A stretch of DNA of 64,000 bases from Pseudomonas taeanensis MS-3 (GCF_000498575.2 NZ_AWSQ01000001.1:1035914-1099913), one strand, 5' to 3'. Positions 44,586 through 55,144 are shown, counted from the stretch's first letter. Translations and numbers: made by a program. The notes: generated by a model from the sequence alone, not told the origin.

Positions 44586-45449
44586 TCATCGACCCGAGGC
44601 GGGCGGGGCCGCGAGTGGCTCTGGCGCCGGGCTGTACACCCGCGGTGCGCTGCGGTGCGGCAGGTGGATCAGGTTGAGGCGGTGTTTGCGCGCCCAGTCG
44701 ACGGTCAGGCTGGTGGGGGCGGAGAGGCTGACCAGGGTGCCGATCTCGGCGCGCACGGCCTTGTGGATCAGCTCCAGGCTGCACCGGCTGGTGACCACGG
44801 CGAAGCCGCTATGGCGCTCGATACGCTCGCGCAGCAGGGCGCCGATCAGCTTGTCCAGGGCATTGTGCCGACCGATGTCCTCGCGGCACAGGCGCACCTC
44901 GCCCTGGCCATCGACGAACACCGCAGCGTGCAGGGCGCCACTGTGCCGGGCCAGTTGCTGGGCGGCGCCGATGCGTTCGCGCAGGTTATCGAGGTGGGCG
45001 GCGGGGGGCAGCGCGCTGCCGGGCAACACCTTGAGTTGTGGCAGCGCCTGCTCCAGGGCTTCCACGCCGCACAGGCCGCAACCGCTGGTGCCGGCCAGTT
45101 GCCGGCGTTGCTGCTTGAGCGCCCAGAAGGCGCGGTTGCTGATGTCGACCTCGGCATTCAGGGCGGCACCGCTGCGCTTGAGGCGGATGTCGTAGATCTC
45201 GTCGATCGAGTCGACCAGGCCGCCGCTCAGGCTGAAGCCGGCGATAAAGTCTTCCACCGTCGAGGGCGAGACCATCATCACCGCATGGCTGATGCCGTTG
45301 TAGCTGATGGCCAGGGCGCACTCTTCGGCCAGTACGGCATCGGCCACCACGCTTGGCGCGCCCAGTTCGGCGTAGGCGTAGACCTCGCCGTCGTGACGGG
45401 GCACCTCGGAGGCCTGAGCGGTGGGGGAAGTGAAGGCGGCGCGTGTCAT
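44586..45449 (-). CDS. fdhD: Formate dehydrogenase accessory sulfurtransferase FdhD
   Basis: FdhD transfers sulfur from IscS to the molybdenum cofactor of formate dehydrogenases and is needed for FDH activity. The 287-aa product has the CxxC motif in TSGCGLCGVEALEQ near residue 115, the MMVSPSTVEDFIAGFSLSGG segment near 55 and VCREDIGRHNALDKLIG-like sequence near 175. It is convergent with the VOC gene and serves the fdsGBAD operon. Start uncertain: an ATG at 45467 adds six residues, and neither site has a strong ribosome-binding site. Confidence 0.94.
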   Translation of the reverse strand: MTRAAFTSPTAQASEVPRHDGEVYAYAELGAPSVVADAVLAEECALAISYNGISHAVMMVSPSTVEDFIAGFSLSGGLVDSIDEIYDIRLKRSGAALNAEVDISNRAFWALKQQRRQLAGTSGCGLCGVEALEQALPQLKVLPGSALPPAAHLDNLRERIGAAQQLARHSGALHAAVFVDGQGEVRLCREDIGRHNALDKLIGALLRERIERHSGFAVVTSRCSLELIHKAVRAEIGTLVSLSAPTSLTVDWARKHRLNLIHLPHRSAPRVYSPAPEPLAAPPASGR

Positions 45450-45598
45450 GGCTGAGCGTCTCTGCATACGGCTTATTGGCCTAGCCTAAGCCCGCCGGGC
45501 GCGGGCGTCTAATGGCGATTACCGTGATGCCGAGCGCGGATACTGGCAGGTCGTTTTTCAATAGGCCCGCTGACTGTTCACGGCCTAGGTTGCAAGGA

Positions 45599-46255
45599 TC
45601 AGGGCAGCAGCTCGCGGTAATCCTCCACCGCGGCGAACTCTTCGGTGTCCTTCGGGCCTTGCCGGCTGTCCGGCTCGCGTACCGCCAGCAGGTGGCCGAT
45701 GCCGTAGGTGCGGGCGCTGCGCAGCACGGGCAGGCTGTCGTCGATAAACAGGCTGCGCGCCGGGTCGAAGGCGAGGTCCTGCTGCAGGGCGAACCAGAAC
45801 TGCTGGTGTTCTTTGGCGAAGCCGTAGTCGTGGGAGCTGATCAGGCGATCGAAATAGGGTGCCAGTTCGATGCGTTCGAGCTTCAGCGACAGCGAGTCGC
45901 GGTGCGCGTTGGTGATCAGCACCACGCGCTTGCCTGCCGCACGGATGGCGGCGAGGAAGGTGTCGGCATCCGGGCGCAGGGCGATCAGCTCGGCGACCTC
46001 GCGCTTGAGGTCGGGGATCGACAGTTTCAGCTCGCGGCTCCAGAAATCGGTGCAGTACCAGTTGAGCTGACCGGCGTGCTGGCGGAACAGCGGCAACAGT
46101 TCGGCGTCGGCCAGTGCCCGGCTGATGCCGTGGTGCTCGGCGTAACGCTGCGGCAGGTGCTCGAGCCAAAAGTGGTTGTCGAAGTGCAGGTCGAGCAGGG
46201 TGCCGTCCATATCCAGCAGGACGGTGTCGATCTCGCTCCAGGGCAGTGCTTGCAT
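45599..46255 (-). CDS. yrfG: GMP/IMP nucleotidase, HAD superfamily
   Basis: A 218-aa HAD-family phosphatase of the YrfG type. Motif I LLDMDGTLLDLHFDN holds the nucleophilic Asp, motif II is VLITNAHRDS, and motif III/IV are KEHQQFWF and LFIDDSLPVLRSA. In E. coli, YrfG dephosphorylates purine nucleoside monophosphates. Divergent from nudE with a 134-bp spacer; the yrfG-nudE-cysQ cluster is common in gammaproteobacteria. Confidence 0.93.
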   Translation of the reverse strand: MQALPWSEIDTVLLDMDGTLLDLHFDNHFWLEHLPQRYAEHHGISRALADAELLPLFRQHAGQLNWYCTDFWSRELKLSIPDLKREVAELIALRPDADTFLAAIRAAGKRVVLITNAHRDSLSLKLERIELAPYFDRLISSHDYGFAKEHQQFWFALQQDLAFDPARSLFIDDSLPVLRSARTYGIGHLLAVREPDSRQGPKDTEEFAAVEDYRELLP

Positions 46256-46389
46256 GCTGGCTTCTTCTACTGAGGAGTGGCGGGTGTCGCAATTTGGCCG
46301 GCGATAGTCGTCGCAGTGAACTCGGTGTCAGGGACAATCGCCGTTGGCGGAGTATGATAACCCGCCCACTCACGCCAAGGAGCCGCACC

Positions 46390-46956
46390 ATGCGTCAGAA
46401 GCCCACCGTACTCGCCCGCGAGATAGTCGCCAGCAGTCGTTTGTTCCGGGTCGAGGAGCTGCAGCTGCGCTTCAGCAACGGGGTGGAGCGTACTTACGAG
46501 CGGTTGGTTGGCAAGGGCGTCGGCTATGGCGCGGTGATGATCGTGGCGATGGTCGATGAGCAGCATGCGTTGCTGATCGAGGAGTATTGCGGCGGCACCG
46601 ACGACTATCAGCTGTCGCTGCCCAAGGGGTTGATCGAGCCGGGCGAGGACGTGCTGGCGGCGGCCAATCGGGAGCTCAAGGAGGAGGCCGGTTTCGGCGC
46701 CCGCCACTTGGAGCACCTGACCGAGCTGAGCCTGTCGCCCGGTTACATGAGCCAGAAGATCCAGGTGGTGCTAGCCTCCGATCTCTACGAAGAACGCCTG
46801 CCTGGTGACGAGCCGGAGCCGATGCGGGTCGACAGGGTCAACCTGCGTGAGCTGAGCGAGTTGATGCAGCATCCACAATTCAGCGAGGGTCGCGCCCTGG
46901 CGGCGCTGTACCTGGCGCGTGATCTACTCATTCAGCGTGGAGAGTTTGTCCTATGA
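46390..46956 (+). CDS. nudE: ADP compounds hydrolase NudE
   Basis: A 188-aa Nudix hydrolase acting on ADP-ribose, NADH and similar compounds. The Nudix box GLIEPGEDVLAAANRELKEEAGFG is present (G-x5-E-x7-REUxEExG, starting near residue 80), and LSPGYMSQKIQVVLA fits the NudE/ADP-ribose group. The open frame extends upstream, but the ATG at 46390 has AAGGAG and matches the family. It overlaps cysQ by 4 bp. Confidence 0.95.
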   Translation: MRQKPTVLAREIVASSRLFRVEELQLRFSNGVERTYERLVGKGVGYGAVMIVAMVDEQHALLIEEYCGGTDDYQLSLPKGLIEPGEDVLAAANRELKEEAGFGARHLEHLTELSLSPGYMSQKIQVVLASDLYEERLPGDEPEPMRVDRVNLRELSELMQHPQFSEGRALAALYLARDLLIQRGEFVL

Positions 46957-47774
46957 GCCATCCCTTGATTCCCTCGGTTATTGCCCTGGTCCGCGCCGCT
47001 GGCGCAGCGACCCTGCCGCATTGGCGGGCCAATGTCGCGGTCAGCGAGAAGGCCGATGCCTCGCCGGTGACCGCCGCCGACATGGCCGCGCACCACATTC
47101 TCAACGATGGCCTGGTGGCGCTCGACCCGAGCATCCCGGTGCTGTCGGAAGAGGCGGCGAATATCGCCCTGAGCGAGCGTGCGCAATGGACGCGCTGGTG
47201 GCTGGTCGATCCGCTGGACGGCACCAAGGAGTTCATCGCCGGCAGCGAGGAATTCACCGTCAACGTCGCACTGATCGAGCAGGGGCGGGTGGTGTTCGGG
47301 GTGGTGGGCATCCCGGCCACTGGTCGCTGCTATTACGGCGGCGCCGGCCTGGGTGCCTGGCGCGCCGAGGCGGATGGCAGCGAGCAGCCGATCAGCGTAC
47401 GCCTGGCGCCCGAAGACGCCTTTACCCTGGTTGCCAGCAAGCGGCATTCCAGCCCGGCCCAGGAGCGTCTGCTGGAAGGCTTGAGTGAGCGCTTCGGTGA
47501 TTTGCAGCTGATCAGTGTCGGCAGCTCGCTGAAGTTCTGTCAGCTCGCCGAGGGCAGCGCCGATTGCTATCCACGCCTGGCGCCGACCTCGCAGTGGGAC
47601 ACCGCCGCCGCCCAGGGCGTGCTGGAGGGTGCCGGTGGCGAAGTGCTGACGCTCAAGGGTGAAGCGCTGAGCTATGAGGCGCGCGAGTCCCTGCTCAACC
47701 CGTCCTTCCTGGCCTTGCCCGCCGCCGCCGAATGGCGCGCCGAACTGATCCAGCTGGCCCGCGCGCTGGACTGA
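46953..47774 (+). CDS. cysQ: 3'(2'),5'-bisphosphate nucleotidase CysQ
   Basis: A 273-aa inositol-monophosphatase-fold enzyme hydrolysing adenosine 3',5'-bisphosphate (PAP), which recycles sulfate-assimilation by-product. The metal-binding motifs are present: VLSEEAAN near residue 65 (Glu), WLVDPLDGTKEF near residue 90 (DPxDxT) and PTSQWDTAAAQGVLEGAGG near 210. It overlaps nudE, so the two are one unit. Confidence 0.95.
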   Translation: MSHPLIPSVIALVRAAGAATLPHWRANVAVSEKADASPVTAADMAAHHILNDGLVALDPSIPVLSEEAANIALSERAQWTRWWLVDPLDGTKEFIAGSEEFTVNVALIEQGRVVFGVVGIPATGRCYYGGAGLGAWRAEADGSEQPISVRLAPEDAFTLVASKRHSSPAQERLLEGLSERFGDLQLISVGSSLKFCQLAEGSADCYPRLAPTSQWDTAAAQGVLEGAGGEVLTLKGEALSYEARESLLNPSFLALPAAAEWRAELIQLARALD

Positions 47775-47789
47775 GGTGCGAGGCTTTGG

Positions 47790-47854
47790 GTAGCCCGGAT
47801 GCAATCCGGGGATGCTACGAGCCCCAAACCCTCCCCGGATTGCATCCGGGCTAC
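47790..47854. repeat. REP-type palindrome after cysQ
   Basis: Two perfect 23-bp inverted arms (47790-47812 and 47832-47854) with a 19-bp spacer. A one-mismatch copy of the right arm occurs at 29781-29803. Typical of dispersed pseudomonad extragenic palindromes. Confidence 0.85.
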
Positions 47855-47889
47855 GGGGTGGTGGCTAATCTATCTGCGGCAGGTGGAGC

Positions 47890-47920
47890 GATGGGTATCG
47901 CTGCGCTCAACCCAGCCTAC
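47890..47920. repeat. Dispersed repeat fragment
   Basis: This 31-bp segment shares most bases with the right arm of the palindrome at 55261-55342 (TCGCTGCGCTC followed by ACCCAGCCTAC), marking a second family of dispersed extragenic repeats. Confidence 0.6.
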
Positions 47921-47948
47921 AAGGCTCTACAGAGATGGGTAGCCCGGC

Positions 47949-49856
47949 TCAGTCGAGCATATCGCTGTAGCGATCGTCCTTCTTGAACACCAGCGGCTGG
48001 GCGAAGCCCGGCACCTTGAGCTGTTCACTGTCGATCTCGATGGCCTTGTCGTCGATCAGGTCGTTGCCAAAGTTGTAGATGATCTGCAGCTGACCCTGCA
48101 GAGCCTGCTGGTCGTACTCTTGCGCGGCGGCGCGGGTCTGTTCGCGGCGCGTGCAATAGGCGTCGAAGGCGGCCGCACCGTGGCGTTTGCGCAGCATCTT
48201 GTCGACCACGTGCGGGGCCAGCACCAGGGCGCTGGCATTGTTGCCGCCGAAGCCCTTGGAGTTGATGAAGCACACGTCCAGGGCCTCGTTGCCGAGCTGA
48301 CGGTCCTCGGTGGCGATGCTCAGGTGTTGCTGTTGCACGTCGTCGGCGACTGCGTCGATGGTCTTGATCCCGGGAATGATGCCGTACTTGAAACTGCCCA
48401 GGGCGGCGATCAGCTGGTCGCCGCTGGCGCTGGCCAGGGAGTGGCCGACAAACGCCTTGACCGCGGTGACCGGCCAGCTATCGATGGCGAAGGTCGCGGC
48501 GATGCGGTCGAGCAGCTCGGACTCTGTGACTCGGTTGGCCGGGGTGCTGGAACCGTGGGCATGGACGAAGCTGCGCTGGCGCACCGCGTCGCTGCCGAGC
48601 AGGTTCGCCGCACTGGCCACGGCCTTAGCCATGGTCAGGTAGTTGCCCGGACCGGGGGCGGAAATGGACTTCTTGAAGCCGTCGGCGTTGATGAACACAT
48701 CCGGCACCGCACCGTGGATGTCGGCGCCCAGCTCCAGGGCCAGCTCGTCGTCCATCAGCACCACGAACTGACAGGCTTCGGCCAGGGTGAAGCCGCAGTT
48801 CTCGCCGAACGGGCGGCTGGCGCGGCGGAAGTCTACCTGCTCCTTGCCCTCGATCTGGCGCAGACCGTCCTCGGTGGCCAAGGCGCCCATGGCGCCGTAA
48901 CCCTCGATGCATTCCTGGTTGATCGGCGCTTCGCTGCTGCCGACGATGACCACCCGCGCCTTACCCGAACTGATCTGTTCGATGCCTTTCTGCAGGTTGT
49001 AGAGGAAGGTCGCGCAGGCGCCGGTGATGCTGCCGGTGGTGCCGACGCTGCCGAGCACGTAGGCGTTGATGAAGTCCGCCGGCATGCTGTTGAGGCCCAG
49101 GGCCAGCTGCTTGGCGGTGACCCGGCCACCCTTGAGGCGCGACTGCATCAGGCCGCCGAAGCCGTTTTCGTCGAGCTGGCTCATGATGCAGCTGGCGAAC
49201 ACCGCTATTTCATCCGGCGCCACGCGGTCGACGATCGACTGCCAGGGCAGGCCGGTGGAGCGTAATGCGTCGGTGACCCCGACCACGGCCATGCTCAGGC
49301 CGCGCGGGTGGAAGCGCGAATTGTAGTGCTCGCTCGGCTCGAACCCGGTCGGCAGTTGGCCGGCGGACTTCACCGGCAGGGCGCGGTAGCTGTCGACCTT
49401 GAACTCGCAGTTGTCGTGCAGGGTGACCCGTACTTCGGTGGCGTTCAGCGGCTCTACCGACCAGTTGGCCGGTAGCGGCTCGGGCAGCTGCTTGCGGTTG
49501 CTGGTGAAGCTCAGCGCGCCGCCTTCTGCGCCGGCGACGCTGATGTTCTTGTGCCAATGGGCCGCGTCGACGTCCAGGTGCTGCTTCTCGATGCGCCGCA
49601 CCAGGGTCGAGGCGAGGATCTGCTCGGCGAAACGGCTATCGATCTCGGCCAGACTGAGCACGCTGCCGTCTTCGCTCTGGTAGGCGCCGTCGACCACGCG
49701 CAGCAGTTTCAGCATCACCGCCAGGCCAGCGAGGGTTTCCTGGCGGGCCTGGGTGGTCATCGATTCGATCACAGTACGGCGAAAGCCGTGGTGAAAGGAG
49801 CTGCGTCCGGCTGCGTTATAACCACCAAAACCAACGATTACGGGTAAGCGAGACAT
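47949..49856 (-). CDS. fabY: Beta-ketoacyl synthase FabY
   Basis: A 635-aa beta-ketoacyl-ACP synthase of the FabY type, which in P. aeruginosa (PA5174) starts fatty-acid synthesis by condensing acetyl-CoA with malonyl-ACP in place of FabH. The thiolase-fold catalytic residues are visible: Cys in GSITGACATFLYN (near 290), His in VHAHGSSTPANRVTE (near 450) and His in KAFVGHSLASASGD (near 490). An N-terminal domain of about 150 residues is specific to this family. Starts at ATG 49856 after AAGGAG; a GTG one codon upstream is possible. Neighbours cysQ and nudE match P. aeruginosa. Confidence 0.95.
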   Translation of the reverse strand: MSRLPVIVGFGGYNAAGRSSFHHGFRRTVIESMTTQARQETLAGLAVMLKLLRVVDGAYQSEDGSVLSLAEIDSRFAEQILASTLVRRIEKQHLDVDAAHWHKNISVAGAEGGALSFTSNRKQLPEPLPANWSVEPLNATEVRVTLHDNCEFKVDSYRALPVKSAGQLPTGFEPSEHYNSRFHPRGLSMAVVGVTDALRSTGLPWQSIVDRVAPDEIAVFASCIMSQLDENGFGGLMQSRLKGGRVTAKQLALGLNSMPADFINAYVLGSVGTTGSITGACATFLYNLQKGIEQISSGKARVVIVGSSEAPINQECIEGYGAMGALATEDGLRQIEGKEQVDFRRASRPFGENCGFTLAEACQFVVLMDDELALELGADIHGAVPDVFINADGFKKSISAPGPGNYLTMAKAVASAANLLGSDAVRQRSFVHAHGSSTPANRVTESELLDRIAATFAIDSWPVTAVKAFVGHSLASASGDQLIAALGSFKYGIIPGIKTIDAVADDVQQQHLSIATEDRQLGNEALDVCFINSKGFGGNNASALVLAPHVVDKMLRKRHGAAAFDAYCTRREQTRAAAQEYDQQALQGQLQIIYNFGNDLIDDKAIEIDSEQLKVPGFAQPLVFKKDDRYSDMLD

Positions 49857-50104
49857 CACGCGGGAAACTCCTTCAAATTAGTACGCCAGGACAAGCGCAG
49901 ATGATGCTGTGCAGGCTTGTCACGCAGCGTTGCGCCCCTCTAACGCGGGAAAAGGCCGCGGGGCGAGCGCCGGCTCGACTGTTCGGATGCCTATGCTGAC
50001 GTGGTTTGTGACCTGTAAGTCACTGCTGCGACCAAGGTAGCACTTCGTAAAGACCTTGTGTCTGTTAGGGTTTCTCGGTAACACGGTTCGGCTGGAGAAC
50101 AATA
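49857..50104. promoter_or_regulatory. Divergent promoter region fabY / acyl-CoA synthetase
   Basis: 248 bp between divergent genes of lipid metabolism. Each start has a good ribosome-binding site (AAGGAG for fabY, GGAGAA for the synthetase). No convincing operator palindrome was seen. Confidence 0.35.
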
Positions 50105-51757
50105 ATGCACAGCGTTAACCCTTACGAATACGGCATGCCGCGCGACGCGGCCAACTTCCAGGCACTCAGCCCGCTGAGCTTTCTTGAGCGCGCAGCCAGT
50201 GTCTATCCGCAACGTCCGGCGCTGATCAACGGCGCCCTGCGCCAGACCTGGGGCGAGACCTACAGCCGCTGCATCCGCCTGGCTTCGGCCCTGGCCCAGC
50301 GCGGCATCGGTCTGGGCGATACGGTGGCGGTGATCGCGCCGAACGGCCCGGCCTTGTTCGAGGCGCACTTCGGCGTACCGATGTGCGGCGCGGTGTTGAA
50401 TGCCATCAATACCCGCCTGGATGCCGAGGCCATCGCCTTTATCCTGCAGCACGGCGAAGCCAAGGTGCTGCTGGTCGACAAGGAGTTCGGCGAGCTGGTG
50501 CAGCGCGCGACCAGCAATCTGCCCAAGCGGCCGTTGATCATCGGCATCGACGATCCCGAGTACCAGGACGGCCAGCTGATTGGCGAATTCGACTACGAGG
50601 CGCTGCTCGCCGAGGGCGATGCCGACTATGCCTGGCAGATGCCCGCCGACGAGTGGCAGGCGATCTCGCTCAACTACACCTCGGGCACCACGGGCAACCC
50701 CAAGGGGGTGGTCTACCATCACCGTGGTGCCCACCTGAATGCGCTGTCCAACGCCATGTGCTGGGACATGAGCCGCTTCCCGGTGTACCTGTGGACGCTG
50801 CCGATGTTCCACTGCAACGGCTGGTGCTTCCCCTGGGCGCTGGCCGCCTATGTCGGCACCAGCGTGTGCCTGCGCGCGGTGCGCGCCGAGGCGATCTACC
50901 CGCTGATCGCCGAACATGGCGTCGATCACTTCTGTGGCGCCCCCATCGTGTTGAACATGCTGGCCAACGCCGCCGATGAGTTGAAGGCGCTGAAGAACTC
51001 GCCGGTCAAGGTGCTGACCGCCGGTGCGGCGCCGCCGGCTGCGGTGATCGAGGCCATGGAGGCCCTGGATTTTCGCGTCACCCACGTCTACGGCCTGACC
51101 GAGACCTACGGCCCCAGCGTGGCCTGTGAGTGGAAGGCTGAGTGGGACGAGGAAACTCCACAGGAGCGGGCCCGTCTCAAATCGCGTCAGGGCGTGCGTG
51201 CGCCGCTGCTCGACGGCCTGATGGTAGCTGACCCGGAGACCTTGCAACCGGTGCCCAAGGACGGCGAGACCATCGGCGAAATCATGATGCGTGGCAACGT
51301 GGTGATGAAGGGCTACCTGAAGAACCCTACGGCGACTGCCGAGTGCTTCGCCGGTGGCTGGTTCCATTCCGGCGACCTGGCGGTGTGGCATGCAGACGGT
51401 TATGTGGAGATCAAGGACAGATCCAAGGACATCATCATTTCCGGCGGCGAGAACATCTCCTCGATCGAGGTGGAAGACGTGCTCTACCGCCATCCGCAGA
51501 TACTGGAAGCCGCGGTGGTGGCCATGCCCAGCGACAAATGGGGCGAAACTCCCTGCGCCTTCGTCACCCTCAAGCCGGGCGTCGAGCTGACGGCTGAGCA
51601 GGTGATCGCCTTCTGCCGGCAGCATATGGCGCGCTTCAAGGTGCCGGGTGCGGTAGTGTTCAGCGCCCTGCCGAAAACCTCCACCGGCAAGGTGCAGAAA
51701 TTCGTCCTGCGTGAGCAGGCCAGAGCGCTGGCGGCGAGCGGACAGACGGCGGCCTAG
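50105..51757 (+). CDS. Acyl-CoA synthetase (AMP-forming), AlkK/DmdB-like
   Basis: A 550-aa adenylate-forming enzyme. P-loop LNYTSGTTGNPKGVVYHHRG near 190, PMFHCNGWCFPWALA near 235, YGLTETYGP near 335, GWFHSGDLAVWHADGYVEIKDRSKDIIISGGENIS near 420-455 and the catalytic Lys in PKTSTGKVQKF near 525. The sequence resembles medium-chain fatty acyl-CoA ligases and 3-methylmercaptopropionyl-CoA ligases; substrate not decided. Divergent from fabY. Confidence 0.93.
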   Translation: MHSVNPYEYGMPRDAANFQALSPLSFLERAASVYPQRPALINGALRQTWGETYSRCIRLASALAQRGIGLGDTVAVIAPNGPALFEAHFGVPMCGAVLNAINTRLDAEAIAFILQHGEAKVLLVDKEFGELVQRATSNLPKRPLIIGIDDPEYQDGQLIGEFDYEALLAEGDADYAWQMPADEWQAISLNYTSGTTGNPKGVVYHHRGAHLNALSNAMCWDMSRFPVYLWTLPMFHCNGWCFPWALAAYVGTSVCLRAVRAEAIYPLIAEHGVDHFCGAPIVLNMLANAADELKALKNSPVKVLTAGAAPPAAVIEAMEALDFRVTHVYGLTETYGPSVACEWKAEWDEETPQERARLKSRQGVRAPLLDGLMVADPETLQPVPKDGETIGEIMMRGNVVMKGYLKNPTATAECFAGGWFHSGDLAVWHADGYVEIKDRSKDIIISGGENISSIEVEDVLYRHPQILEAAVVAMPSDKWGETPCAFVTLKPGVELTAEQVIAFCRQHMARFKVPGAVVFSALPKTSTGKVQKFVLREQARALAASGQTAA

Positions 51758-51865
51758 GTTGGGCGCCATGTTGCGCGGGTGGACCCGGCCCGCGGCCGTC
51801 GCTCGCAGGCTGAAAGCCACCCTCTAAATAGAGCAAAAAACTAGCTTGGCATGCAGCAGACCCAT

Positions 51866-51936
51866 GTAGGAGCCAGCTTGCTGGCGATGCTTTTGTGCTG
51901 TTTGTCGGCCCGGATCGCCAGCAAGCTGGCTCCTAC
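51866..51936. repeat. REP-type palindrome, same arms as at 6859-6916
   Basis: Two perfect 23-bp inverted arms (51866-51888 and 51914-51936) identical to those between ompR and envZ, with a longer 25-bp spacer. Confidence 0.9.
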
Positions 51937-51944
51937 ACCAAGCG

Positions 51945-51972
51945 CAAAAAAAGCCCGGCTCAAAGGCCGGGC
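51945..51972 (-). terminator. Rho-independent terminator of dctPQM
   Basis: On the minus strand GCCCGGC, a 6-nt loop, GCCGGGC and seven T, about 35 bp after the dctM stop. Confidence 0.85.
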
Positions 51973-52006
51973 GCGGTGTGCACATCGAGCACTAAAGGGT
52001 TGCCGG

Positions 52007-53290
52007 TCAGTTCATGCCCAGCCAGTTCGGCAGCGCCATGGATACCGCCGGGATATAGGTGATCACCATGAGGAAGCCCAGCAGCAGCATCAGCCACGGC
52101 CAGGCCGCGCGGATCACCGAGGTCAGTGGCATGCCGGTGACCGCCGAGGTTACGAACAGGTTCAGCCCCACCGGCGGGGTGATCAGGCCGATCTCCATGT
52201 TCACCACCATGATGATACCCAGGTGGATCGGGTCGATGCCCAGTTGCACGGCAATCGGGAAGAGGATCGGCGCGAGGATCAGAATGATCGCCGAGGGCTC
52301 CATGAACGCGCCGGCGATCAGCAGCACGATGTTCACCACCATGAGGAACTGCCAGGGTTGCAGGCCGGCTTCGATCACCCAGGCGGTGATGGTCTGGGGA
52401 ATCTGCTCGGTGGTCAGCACGTGGGCGAAAAGCATGGCGTTGGCGATGATGAACATCAGCATGATGGTCAGCTTGCCGGACTCCAGCAGCACCTTGGGGC
52501 ACTCGCGCACAGTCATGTCCTTGTACACGAACAGCGCTACGAAGCCGGCATAGACCGCCGCCACCGCGGCCGCTTCGGTCGGGGTGAACATGCCGGTGTA
52601 GATGCCGCCGAGGATGATCACCATCAGCAGCAGGCCCCAGATCGCCTTGCGCGCGGCGCGCATGAACTCGCGGAAACTGGCGCGCGGCAGGGCCGGCAGG
52701 TCCATTTTGCGCGCGACGATGTAGATCGCCACCATCAGGGCCACACCCAGCAGCAGGCCAGGGACCACGCCGGCCATGAACAGCTTGCCGACCGATTGCT
52801 CGGTGGCGGCGGCATACACCACCATGACAATCGACGGCGGAATCAGGATACCCAGGGTGCCGGCGTTGCACACGATGCCGGCGCCGAACGCCTGCGGGTA
52901 ACCGGAGCGCACCATGCCGGCGATGGCGATCGAGCCGACCGCGGCCACGGTCGCCGGCGAGGAGCCGGACAGCGCGGCGAACAGCATGCAGGCCAGCACC
53001 GCGGAGATCGCCAGGCCGCCACGGATATGCCCGACGCAGGCGTTGGCGAAGTCGATCAGGCGTTTGGCCACGCCGCCGGTGGTCATGAAGGCGCCGGACA
53101 ACAGGAAGAACGGGATCGCCAGCAGGGTGTAGTGCTCGCTGGTCTCGAACAGCTTGATCGCCAGCGAACGCACCGAGTCCGGGCTGAACAGCATGATGGT
53201 CACCGAGCCGGCCAGGCCGAGGGAGGCCGCCACCGGTACGCCGATGAACATCAGCAGGAACAGCAGCACGAAGAGGAACAGGATGGTCAT
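52007..53290 (-). CDS. dctM: C4-dicarboxylate TRAP transporter large permease DctM
   Basis: The 427-aa large membrane subunit of the tripartite ATP-independent periplasmic (TRAP) transporter that imports succinate, fumarate and malate with sodium. It has about twelve hydrophobic segments and the family start ILFLFVLLFLLMFIGVPVAASLGLAG, with GSSPATVAAVGSIAIAGM near 110 and LGIDPIHLGIIMVVNMEIGLITPPVGLNLF near 355-385. Its start codon overlaps the dctQ stop by one base (TAATG). Confidence 0.95.
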   Translation of the reverse strand: MTILFLFVLLFLLMFIGVPVAASLGLAGSVTIMLFSPDSVRSLAIKLFETSEHYTLLAIPFFLLSGAFMTTGGVAKRLIDFANACVGHIRGGLAISAVLACMLFAALSGSSPATVAAVGSIAIAGMVRSGYPQAFGAGIVCNAGTLGILIPPSIVMVVYAAATEQSVGKLFMAGVVPGLLLGVALMVAIYIVARKMDLPALPRASFREFMRAARKAIWGLLLMVIILGGIYTGMFTPTEAAAVAAVYAGFVALFVYKDMTVRECPKVLLESGKLTIMLMFIIANAMLFAHVLTTEQIPQTITAWVIEAGLQPWQFLMVVNIVLLIAGAFMEPSAIILILAPILFPIAVQLGIDPIHLGIIMVVNMEIGLITPPVGLNLFVTSAVTGMPLTSVIRAAWPWLMLLLGFLMVITYIPAVSMALPNWLGMN

Positions 53291-53934
53291 TACTTGGGTT
53301 CCTTGTGCTGGGGTTCGTCGTGTTCGGTCAGCTTCATCGCCTCGGCGGCTTCATCCGCGAGGCCGAGACCGGTCTGCTGGTTGCGCAGAATGCGTACGAG
53401 AATTTCCAGGAAGCGGATAAATACCATGGCGTAGCCGAACGGCACGATCAGGGTGATATGCCACTGCTTGATCCCGTAGTGGCCGAGGTCTTCGGCACCG
53501 ATGCCGGCGATAAACAGGGTACGTACCCAGTCGAAGCTGGCCACGCTGATCAGCCCGGCATAGCCCAGGCAGGCGAGGCAGGCGATCAGGCCGATGACCC
53601 GTTGCACCGGCTTGGTCGCCAGCTTGACCAGCGCGTCGACGCCAATGTGCCCGGCGGTGCGCACACCATAGGCCAGGCCGAAAAAGATCAACCAGGCGAA
53701 CAATGCCTTGGTCAGGGAGATGCTCCAGGTCATCGCCTGGGCCATCTCGAGAATGCTGTCGCCGATGGCGAACAGGCTTTCGCTGGCGGCAGGCCAACGG
53801 TCGGCGAGGTTGTAGAACAGGGTGTAGAGGTTGTTGAGGATGACGTAGACGAATGTCACCAGCGTCATGGCGGCCAGGAGGAAGGCGATAAAGCCTTCCT
53901 CGAAGTGGTCCCAGACGCGCCGCAAGGCGTTCAT
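53290..53934 (-). CDS. dctQ: C4-dicarboxylate TRAP transporter small permease DctQ
   Basis: The 214-aa small membrane subunit with four hydrophobic segments, starting MNALRRVWDHFEEGFIAFLLAAMTLVTFVYV. It links the binding protein to DctM. The start at 53934 is preceded by GGGAGAAG; the open frame further upstream is not part of the gene. It ends with a charged His/Glu/Lys-rich tail. Confidence 0.93.
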   Translation of the reverse strand: MNALRRVWDHFEEGFIAFLLAAMTLVTFVYVILNNLYTLFYNLADRWPAASESLFAIGDSILEMAQAMTWSISLTKALFAWLIFFGLAYGVRTAGHIGVDALVKLATKPVQRVIGLIACLACLGYAGLISVASFDWVRTLFIAGIGAEDLGHYGIKQWHITLIVPFGYAMVFIRFLEILVRILRNQQTGLGLADEAAEAMKLTEHDEPQHKEPK

Positions 53935-53967
53935 GGATAGCTTCTCCCGATACGGAGTTGGAAAGAT

Positions 53968-54068
53968 CGTAGGGTGGGAGGCCGTGGCGCCGTCCCACCA
54001 GTTGCAGCGTGTCGATGCACAGGGCATCGATGGTGGGCCAGGGCCTGGAAGCGCCTGCCCACCCTACG
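53968..54068. repeat. Inverted repeat between dctP and dctQ
   Basis: CGTAGGGTGGG (53968-53978) and CCCACCCTACG (54058-54068) are 11-bp inverted arms around a 79-bp spacer, ending 11 bp from the dctP stop. It resembles dispersed extragenic repeats and could reduce or process the dctP-dctQ transcript. Confidence 0.65.
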
Positions 54069-54079
54069 GCTCTCCGGCC

Positions 54080-55144
<1,065 letters not shown>

